Of a DNA stretch of 64,000 nucleotides, positions 57,973 through 64,000 are shown in pieces (the stretch's first letter is position 1; each line of letters begins with the position of its first letter). The stretch is from Lysobacter capsici. Lineage in GTDB: Bacteria; Pseudomonadota; Gammaproteobacteria; Xanthomonadales; Xanthomonadaceae. Position numbers and translations under genes: made by a program. The DNA lies in assembly GCF_014779555.2 (NCBI RefSeq), contig NZ_CP094357.1, forward strand, positions 3,162,001-3,226,000, written 5' to 3'. The notes under the pieces were generated by a model that made no database searches, was not told where the DNA came from, and saw only the letters and a program-made list of their open reading frames with translations.

Positions 57973-58878
57973 ATGGCGCAAGATCAGGGACGGCTGCTGC
58001 CGCCGGTGGAATATTGGTACGAGGATCAGCCGCGCGGCGACGCGCCGCCGCGCGAGGTGCCGTCGGCCAACGGCAATCTGCGCCACATCGACGCGAACTA
58101 TCTGGAGCTGTCGCGCACCGAGGTCCTGATCAGGGGCATGGGGATTCTCGGCGGCTGCTTCGCGCTGGGTATTTTTGCCTACGGCCTGTTTCCGAGCTCA
58201 TGGAGCCACTGGACCGTGTGGGACATCGCGCTGTCGATCGCCTCGGTCGGCGTGGTCGCGCTTGCGCTGTTCTGCGTTCGCCTGGACATCGCGGTGCCTT
58301 CCGATACGCCGGTGCGCTTCAATCGCGCCCGCGGCAAGATCTACATTTACGAACACACCTGGAAAGCCAATCCCTTCGTGCGCTGGCCGCACAGCATCAA
58401 GGTTTTCGACTGGGCCGATACCCACGCCGAGATCACCCGTCAGGCCGGTCGCAGCGTGCGTTACGCGTTGTTTCTCAGTCGCTGCAAGCCGGGCACGCTG
58501 GAAGTCGTCGATCGCATCCAGCTCGGCGGCCAGAGCATCGACGAAGCCCAGATGCGGCGCATGTGGGATTACTGTCGCGTCTACATGGAGCATGGCCCGG
58601 CGAACCTGCCGCCGCAGACGCCGCGGCTGGACGACGTCGATTTCCGCCGCAGCCTGTTCTTCTTCATGCCGTTCCTCGATCCGAGCGCGGAAGGCGCGGC
58701 CTGTCGCCAGCGCATGCACCTCATCGAATGGCTCGCCAGCCTGGCGTTGTTGCCGATGTTCTGGTTGCTGCTGCCGCTTGGCCTGATGCGCTACCTCGCC
58801 TTGCGCCTGGCGCCGAGGCCACAATGGCCGGCGGAACTGGACGCGCAATCGCGCGGCGCGCCGACGGCGGCCGCGTGA
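57973..58878 (+). CDS. Membrane protein of unknown function (resembles DUF6708)
   Basis: 301 residues. Two helices near 52-95 form a hairpin and a third lies near 258-280; the middle carries the soluble part FNRARGKIYIYEHTWKANPFVRWPHSIKVFDW. That arrangement resembles DUF6708 proteins, known from loci with type VI secretion genes, but no such genes are here, so the name is tentative. No leader or catalytic motif. The ATG at 57973 gives a complete N-terminus. Confidence 0.6.
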   Translation: MAQDQGRLLPPVEYWYEDQPRGDAPPREVPSANGNLRHIDANYLELSRTEVLIRGMGILGGCFALGIFAYGLFPSSWSHWTVWDIALSIASVGVVALALFCVRLDIAVPSDTPVRFNRARGKIYIYEHTWKANPFVRWPHSIKVFDWADTHAEITRQAGRSVRYALFLSRCKPGTLEVVDRIQLGGQSIDEAQMRRMWDYCRVYMEHGPANLPPQTPRLDDVDFRRSLFFFMPFLDPSAEGAACRQRMHLIEWLASLALLPMFWLLLPLGLMRYLALRLAPRPQWPAELDAQSRGAPTAAA

Positions 58879-58965
58879 CTGTTTGCCAGGCACGCGCCTG
58901 ACAGGTGTCGGCCGCGGCGACACCGCGATCCAGCGCGGATCGCGGTGCGGAACGAGCGTTGCGGC

Positions 58966-59376
58966 TTACTCGTACTCGTCGGCCGTGCCGCTGTCGCGGG
59001 TGTTCTTCTGCACCGCGATAGCCGCGAACAGGCTCAGCGCGTAGGCCATGGCGTAAAAGCCTTTCTCGCTCAGGCTGATGCCGGCATTCCACAGGCCGAT
59101 GCACAGCAACACCAGCGCGCTCATCACCGACGTCCAGGCCAGGCCGTAGTAGATGTTGGTGACCGGGATGCCTTCCATCCGGTCGCGCACCGCCTTTTGC
59201 ACCGACACGGCCGCGAACAGGCCGTACAGCAGCAAGGTCAGGTAGTAACCCTTCTCGTTGAGCAGCATCTGCGTGTTCCACAGGCCGACCAGATAGGCCA
59301 GCGCGCCCAGCATGAGCGCGGTCCACGAAGCGCCGACGAAAGCCGCGGTCGGCTTATGGGAGATGGCACGGTTCAT
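58966..59376 (-). CDS. YiaA/YiaB-like inner membrane protein
   Basis: 136 residues from the ATG at 59376 with AAGGAAGC upstream. It shows an internal repeat: two helical pairs, each ending in GLWN...LxEKG(Y/F)Y, giving about four transmembrane segments, which is the YiaA family layout. Inner-membrane protein of unknown function. Monocistronic, minus strand, facing away from the regulator gene. Confidence 0.9.
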   Translation of the reverse strand: MNRAISHKPTAAFVGASWTALMLGALAYLVGLWNTQMLLNEKGYYLTLLLYGLFAAVSVQKAVRDRMEGIPVTNIYYGLAWTSVMSALVLLCIGLWNAGISLSEKGFYAMAYALSLFAAIAVQKNTRDSGTADEYE

Positions 59377-59690
59377 TTTGCTTCCTTGTCGAAAGTATCG
59401 GCTGACATAAGCCACTGTGCGCCGGCCCATGACGCGGCCGGCTTACCGTGCGAGCGCTCCCAGCTCGCGCCGCCACTATGCCGATTGCCGTGAACGCTGT
59501 CACCTGCGCATGGCGCCGTCGTCCGGCATCGAATGGCCGGACGTGACAGATGGCGAGGGTCTGTCTTTGACTCGGCCCGCGCTGCCGGCGCGCCATCGCT
59601 ATCGCCCGGGCAGGCCGGACTTCGTCGCGACAGCGGTTCGATCGAACCGGGATCAGGCCGCGTGGCTTAGCGCCGCGCAGCGCTGCGAAC

Positions 59691-60476
59691 TTATTTGCCG
59701 GATCGGACCGGCGCTTTGGTTACGCGCTTGCGCGGCTTGCCCTGATCGGCCTCGCGCGCCTGCGCATCGGCGATCAGCACCAGCACGTCGTTGATGATGC
59801 TCGACATCGTCGCGTGCGCGGCGACCGCATCGCCGGCCTTGATCGCATCGAGCACGCGCCGGTGCGCGGGAATGCTCGCGGTGTGGCCCTTGATGCGATT
59901 GGTCAGCTGGATCGAGATGCGCAGCGCGGTGTTCACCAGTTCGTGCAGTTGCACGTAGAACGGGTTGCCGGTGGCATCGAGGATGGCGACGTGGAAGGCG
60001 ACATCGGAGGTCAGATGATCGTCCTCGCCGCGCTCGGCGGCGATCATCCGCTCCAGGCCGCGCTCGATGCCCTTGATCGCCTCGGCGTCGGCGCGGCGCG
60101 CGGCCAGGGCCGCGGCGGTGGGCTCGATGCCCAGCCGCATCTCGGTGAACGATTGCAGCAACTTGTAGGAGAACTTGCGCTCGAGCATCCAGCGCAGCAC
60201 GTCGGCATCCAGCAGGCTCCAGCTGCGCTCGGGCTGCACCACGATGCCGCTGCGCGGGCGCGCCGACAGCATGCCCTTGGAGGTGAGCATCTTGATCGCT
60301 TCGCGGGTGACGCCGCGGCTGGTCGAATAGGCCTCGGAAATTTCCGCCTCGGTGGGAAAGCCGCTTTCGGCGAAACGGCCCAGCACGATTTCCCTGCCCA
60401 ATGCATCGAGCAGCTGTTCCGTCAGCGTCATGCGGCCGCTCAACTGCGATCGTCCGGCGGACTCGATAGGAGGCAT
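59691..60476 (-). CDS. GntR/FadR family transcriptional regulator
   Basis: 261 residues from the ATG at 60476; another ATG at 60431 is possible. The DNA-binding part is LTEQLLDALGREIVLGRFAESGFPTEAEISEAYSTSRGVTREAIKMLTSKGML, followed by an FCD-type helical sensor domain with metal-binding D/H residues (TSDVAFHVAILDATGN...HRRVLDAIKAGD). It resembles DgoR, which responds to galactonate. It is transcribed divergently from the alpha-galactosidase gene, which it probably represses. Confidence 0.9.
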   Translation of the reverse strand: MPPIESAGRSQLSGRMTLTEQLLDALGREIVLGRFAESGFPTEAEISEAYSTSRGVTREAIKMLTSKGMLSARPRSGIVVQPERSWSLLDADVLRWMLERKFSYKLLQSFTEMRLGIEPTAAALAARRADAEAIKGIERGLERMIAAERGEDDHLTSDVAFHVAILDATGNPFYVQLHELVNTALRISIQLTNRIKGHTASIPAHRRVLDAIKAGDAVAAHATMSSIINDVLVLIADAQAREADQGKPRKRVTKAPVRSGK

Positions 60477-60719
60477 CTTCCGAAATGCTCGATGTGGGGT
60501 GGGTACGATATTCGCGACGCCGAACCGTTCCGGCAAGCACCCAGGCCTTGTTCGCGGACACGATAGCACGCGACCCGACATCGGCAGACGCGCGGATGCG
60601 CGGGTTTCCGGTTCGTCTCGCCGACTCGCCTGGCCCGATTCCGACGCCGACGCTCGCGTGATCCGCGGCGCAAGCGCGACGCGAGGGCGACGGTCGCGGC
60701 CGGGTCGACATCGCTATAT

Positions 60720-60736
60720 TTGTATGATAAATACGA
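60720..60736. promoter_or_regulatory. FadR-type operator candidate before alpha-galactosidase
   Basis: Inverted half-sites TTGTAT and ATACGA (five of six bases match) flank a 5-bp centre in an AT-rich stretch 24 bp before the start codon; GATAAT at 60735-60740 may be a -10 box. FadR-family proteins bind similar TxGTAT/ATACxA sites. The link to the divergent regulator is inference. Confidence 0.5.
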
Positions 60737-60760
60737 TAATGATCAGACGGAGGGGTCTGC

Positions 60761-62977
60761 ATGGGTTCGTTCCTGCTTCGCGCCGCGGGCGGCGCGGCGT
60801 TCATCGTGTTGTGCTCGCTTCCCGATTTGGCGCGGGCGTCGGTGGTTTTCGATGCGCAGACCCGGGTCTTTCGCCTCGACGGCGGCCAGGTCACCTACGC
60901 CTTCGGCATCAACGAGGTCGGCCAGTTGCAGGCCGTGCACTGGGGCGGACGGCTCGCCGCCGGCGATCCGCTCGGCCCGGTCAAGGCCTTGCCCGGCCAC
61001 GCCAGCTTCGATCTGTCCGCATCGGTCACGCCGCAGGAATTTCCGGCCCAGGGCGGCGGCATCTATAGCGAGGTCGCGCTCAAGCTCGCGTATGCCGATG
61101 GCAATCGCGACACCGTGCTGCGCTACGTCTCGCATCGCATCGAAGGCGATGCCCTCGTCATCAAGATGAAGGACATCGCCGCGCCGCTGCAGGTGAGTCT
61201 GCGCTACACCATCGATGCGGACACCGGCGTGGTCGGGCGTTCGGCCTCGATCGAGAATCAGGGCGACACGCCGGTGCGCATCGATCAGGCCGCGTCGGCC
61301 TCCTACACCCTCGCGCCCCAGAGCGACTACCGCCTGCATCACCTCACCGGCCGCTGGATCGGCGAATGGACCTTGCAGCAGCGCCCGGTCACCGAAGGCG
61401 CGACCGTGCTGGAAAGCCGGCGCGGCTCCACCGGTCAGCAGAACACGCCGTGGTTCGCGATCGACCGCGACGGCATGTCGACCGAAGAAAACGGGCCGGT
61501 GTGGTTCGGTGCGCTGGCGTGGTCGGGATCGTGGCGGATCAGCATCGACAAGGATCAGCTAGGTGCGGTGCGCGTGGTCGGCGGCTACAACCCTTACGAT
61601 TTCGCCTACCGCCTCGCGCCCGGCGAAACCCTGGATACGCCGGTGTTCTACGCCGGCTATTCCGAACGCGGCATGGGCGGCGCCTCGCGCCTGATGCATC
61701 GTTTCCAGCGTGAACACATCCTGCCCGGCAACGGCAAGCCGCGGCTGCGTCCGGTGCTCTACAACAGTTGGGAAGCCACCGAGTTCGCGGTCGACGAAGC
61801 CGGCCAGATGGCCCTGGCCGAGAAAGCCGCGCGAATCGGCGTGGAGCGTTTCGTCATGGACGACGGCTGGTTCGGCGCGCGCAACAGCGACAAGGCCGGC
61901 CTGGGCGATTGGACCGTCAATCCGAACAAATTCCCGAACGGACTCAAGCCGCTGATCGACAAAGTGCATGGCCTGGGCATGGAGTTCGGGCTGTGGGTCG
62001 AGCCGGAAATGGTCAACCCCGACAGCGATCTGTACCGCGCGCATCCGGACTGGGCGATCCAGTTTCCCGGCCGTCCGCTGACGCCGGCGCGCAATCAGCT
62101 GGTGCTCAATCTCGCCCGGCTCGATGTGCGCGATCACTTGTTCAAGGTGCTCGACGAGCTGGTCACCCGCAACGATATCCAGTTCCTGAAATGGGATTAC
62201 AACCGCAACTGGTCCGAACCGGGCTGGTCGCAACTGGCGCCGGAAGACCAACCCAAGCTCTACGTCGAGTACGTGCGTAATCTGTACTGGATCCTGGCCG
62301 AGCTGCGCCGCAAGCATCCGAAGCTGGAGATCGAATCGTGTTCGGGCGGCGGCGGCCGCGTCGACATGGGCGTCATGGCCTTCACCGATCAGGTGTGGCC
62401 GTCGGACAACACCGATCCCTACGACCGGCTGAGCATGCAGGACGGTTTCAGCCACGCCTATGCGCCGGCGGTGATGATGGCCTGGGTGACCGATTCGCCG
62501 AACTGGGTCAACAAGCGCGAGACCTCGCTGGACTATCGCTTCCTGTCGTCGATGCAGGGCGGCCTGGGCATCGGCGCCAATCTCAATCATTGGAAGGACG
62601 CAGATTTCGCCACGGCCAAACGCATGGTCGAGGCGTACAAGGGCATCCGCCGCACCGTGCAGCAAGGCGATCTGTACCGGCTGCTGTCGCCGTGGGACGG
62701 CGGCCGCCGTTCGGCCACGCTGTCGGTTTCGCGCGATCAAAAGCAGGCGGTGTTGTTCGCGTTCTTGCATAGCGGGACCAAGGCGCTGCCGGATCCGGCG
62801 ATCCGTTTGCGCGGGCTTGATCCGGGCAAGCGCTATCGCATCGCGCGCGTGGGTGGCGGCGAGCGGCCTGAATCAGCGCCGATTGAAGCCAGTGGCGCGT
62901 ACTGGATGGAGCATGGGGTGCCGGTGAGTTTGCGCGGCGACTTTCAGGCGGCTGCGTATGTGTTCGAGGCGAAGTGA
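60761..62977 (+). CDS. Alpha-galactosidase, GH36, exported
   Basis: 738 residues with a Sec leader (about 1-26, ending ARA). A long beta-sandwich N-terminal domain precedes the catalytic barrel; the nucleophile is D479 in FLKWDYNR and the acid/base D549 in WPSDNTDPYDRL, both GH36 landmarks, with RFVMDDGWFG and GLWVEPEMV also present. A GGAGGGG site lies upstream of the ATG. It hydrolyses terminal alpha-galactosides such as raffinose or galactomannan oligosaccharides in the periplasm or outside. The neighbouring aldose 1-epimerase gene suggests galactose use. Confidence 0.96.
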   Translation: MGSFLLRAAGGAAFIVLCSLPDLARASVVFDAQTRVFRLDGGQVTYAFGINEVGQLQAVHWGGRLAAGDPLGPVKALPGHASFDLSASVTPQEFPAQGGGIYSEVALKLAYADGNRDTVLRYVSHRIEGDALVIKMKDIAAPLQVSLRYTIDADTGVVGRSASIENQGDTPVRIDQAASASYTLAPQSDYRLHHLTGRWIGEWTLQQRPVTEGATVLESRRGSTGQQNTPWFAIDRDGMSTEENGPVWFGALAWSGSWRISIDKDQLGAVRVVGGYNPYDFAYRLAPGETLDTPVFYAGYSERGMGGASRLMHRFQREHILPGNGKPRLRPVLYNSWEATEFAVDEAGQMALAEKAARIGVERFVMDDGWFGARNSDKAGLGDWTVNPNKFPNGLKPLIDKVHGLGMEFGLWVEPEMVNPDSDLYRAHPDWAIQFPGRPLTPARNQLVLNLARLDVRDHLFKVLDELVTRNDIQFLKWDYNRNWSEPGWSQLAPEDQPKLYVEYVRNLYWILAELRRKHPKLEIESCSGGGGRVDMGVMAFTDQVWPSDNTDPYDRLSMQDGFSHAYAPAVMMAWVTDSPNWVNKRETSLDYRFLSSMQGGLGIGANLNHWKDADFATAKRMVEAYKGIRRTVQQGDLYRLLSPWDGGRRSATLSVSRDQKQAVLFAFLHSGTKALPDPAIRLRGLDPGKRYRIARVGGGERPESAPIEASGAYWMEHGVPVSLRGDFQAAAYVFEAK

Positions 62978-63021
62978 CGGGCGGCTCGGTACGTAACGGC
63001 ATTCGCGCCTTTGGCGCTCGG

Positions 63022-63061
63022 GCCCTCACCCCTGCCCTCTCCCGCCTTGCGGGAGAGGGAG
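63022..63061. repeat. Single family B repeat unit
   Basis: GCCCTCACCCC followed by the hairpin CCCTCTCCCGCC/GCGGGAGAGGG. Located between the convergent alpha-galactosidase and epimerase genes, where its hairpin could help separate their transcripts. Confidence 0.8.
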
Positions 63062-63092
63062 CTCGTCGGCTTTCGAATGGCGTCGATAGCCG

Positions 63093-63995
63093 CTAATTCG
63101 GCTCGCATTCGATAGCGGTAAAACGAAAACGCCGCTGCACACGCGCTCCGGGCGCCAGCGCGGTCATGCCGTGTGCGAGCGCGCCGCCGGGCAGATGGAC
63201 CGCGTCGATCGCGTGATCGACCGGTTCGAAGCAGAAGAAGTCCGCGCCCACCGGCGTGTACAGCACGAAGCGGTCGACGTCGCTGTCGATATCCAGCCCC
63301 AGTCGGCGACGCGGCCAGCGGATGCTCGCCCGGCCCGACCAACCGACGAAACCGTGATCGACGCAATCGGCGGGCAGCACGCGCGCGTCGTCGAATCGCC
63401 AGTGTTCGGGAATGTCGGCCAGCTCGGTCGGCAAAGGCGTGCGGCCATCGTTGAGCCAGACCCGATCCGCCGGCGCGCGCAGACGGGTGTCGGCGTCGCG
63501 CGGAAAGAACGGGTGCAGACCCAGTCCGAACGGCAGGCTCGCCAGGCCGATGTTGACCACGCTGAGCGACACCTCCAGCGCGCGTTCGCGCAGCCGGTAA
63601 CGCAGGTTCGCGCGATAGCGATAGTCGCGAGCCGAGGTTTCGTCCAATGTCAGCAAGGCCTCGTCCGCGGCGGCGTAGGCGACGCGCCAGGCGCGTTGCC
63701 AGCCGCTGCCGTGAATCGGCCAGGGCTCGTCGTCGCGGTTGCGCGGCAAGTCGATGCGGCGTCCGTCGAACTCGAAGCCATCGTCGGAGATGCGGTTCGA
63801 CCATGGCAGCAACGGATAGCAGGTCAATCGGTTGGAGTCAGGAACGACACCGTCCGGCGACGGCGCGAACGGGCTGGGACGCATCAGCGGCGCCAGTCGG
63901 CCATCGATGACGGCGTCCAGACCGAGCAGAGCGCCGCCCCACTCGGGCGCGATCCGCGCGCGCAAACCGGCGCTGGCCAGCATCATCGCCTGCAC
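63093..63995 (-). CDS. Aldose 1-epimerase family protein
   Basis: 300 residues as seen, from a GTG at 63995 near the right edge; ATGs at 63986 and 63983 are alternatives, and the true start could lie beyond the window. Galactose-mutarotase-like fold with NRLTCYPLLPWSNRI, the catalytic histidine in PIHGSGWQRAW, GLGLHPFFPR and the downstream FEPVDHAIDA containing the acidic site. It interconverts alpha and beta anomers of sugars such as galactose. It lies convergent with alpha-galactosidase, supporting a shared role in galactoside use. No leader. Confidence 0.9.
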   Translation of the reverse strand: MQAMMLASAGLRARIAPEWGGALLGLDAVIDGRLAPLMRPSPFAPSPDGVVPDSNRLTCYPLLPWSNRISDDGFEFDGRRIDLPRNRDDEPWPIHGSGWQRAWRVAYAAADEALLTLDETSARDYRYRANLRYRLRERALEVSLSVVNIGLASLPFGLGLHPFFPRDADTRLRAPADRVWLNDGRTPLPTELADIPEHWRFDDARVLPADCVDHGFVGWSGRASIRWPRRRLGLDIDSDVDRFVLYTPVGADFFCFEPVDHAIDAVHLPGGALAHGMTALAPGARVQRRFRFTAIECEPN

Positions 63996-64000
63996 CGCCG

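Overview
The window is high-GC chromosomal DNA from a gammaproteobacterium, most probably Xanthomonadaceae and likely Lysobacter. Four things point there: split metH, a TldD/TldE/DUF4159/MoxR/DUF58 cluster, a full kynurenine branch, and many small palindromic repeats between genes. No rRNA, tRNA, prophage, CRISPR array or classical insertion sequence was seen. The species assignment is inference from gene content and style.

Layout. (1) 1-7426, minus strand: two TldD-type peptidases with twin-arginine leaders flanking a leaderless TldE, then DUF4159, MoxR and a DUF58 gene cut by the left edge. (2) 8085-15921, plus strand: tryptophan/kynurenine degradation (2-aminomuconate semialdehyde dehydrogenase, carbonic anhydrase, 2-aminomuconate deaminase, 3-hydroxyanthranilate dioxygenase, ACMS decarboxylase, an unknown gene, kynureninase, kynurenine 3-monooxygenase). 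A GIY-YIG gene bracketed by inverted repeats sits inside it. (3) 15935-28714: exonuclease I, DUF2461, an MFS transporter, a secreted hydrolase with a DUF4785 protein, small exported proteins, 5'-nucleotidase, an amino acid permease, two orphan genes and NAD kinase. (4) 29059-36285: an unknown protein, giant NAD-glutamate dehydrogenase and acyl-CoA dehydrogenase, minus strand. (5) 36724-42540: an ArsR-methyltransferase fusion regulator and the two-piece methionine synthase, then a papain-like protein. (6) 42708-53420: paired beta-helix proteins, a TetR/SDR divergon, a hydrolase, DUF2058-slyX-ugd, two FKBP isomerases and a glutathione peroxidase. (7) 53557-57889: a YtrA-type regulator with an ABC exporter and envelope proteins. 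(8) 57973-63995: membrane proteins, a FadR-type regulator, a GH36 alpha-galactosidase and an aldose epimerase.

How genes work together. The kynurenine cluster would convert kynurenine through 3-hydroxyanthranilate to 2-aminomuconate and on towards 2-oxo acids, losing CO2 at the ACMSD step; a carbonic anhydrase is embedded there. The metH pair lies 10 bp behind a regulator whose methyltransferase domain could sense S-adenosyl compounds, with a palindrome upstream. The YtrA operon carries an inverted repeat across its -10 box.

The most unusual signals are a palindromic repeat inserted in frame inside metH; a GIY-YIG gene framed by inverted REP-like ends inside a catabolic cluster; and Tat-leader TldD paralogues paired with a TldE that has no leader, suggesting export of a TldD/E complex.
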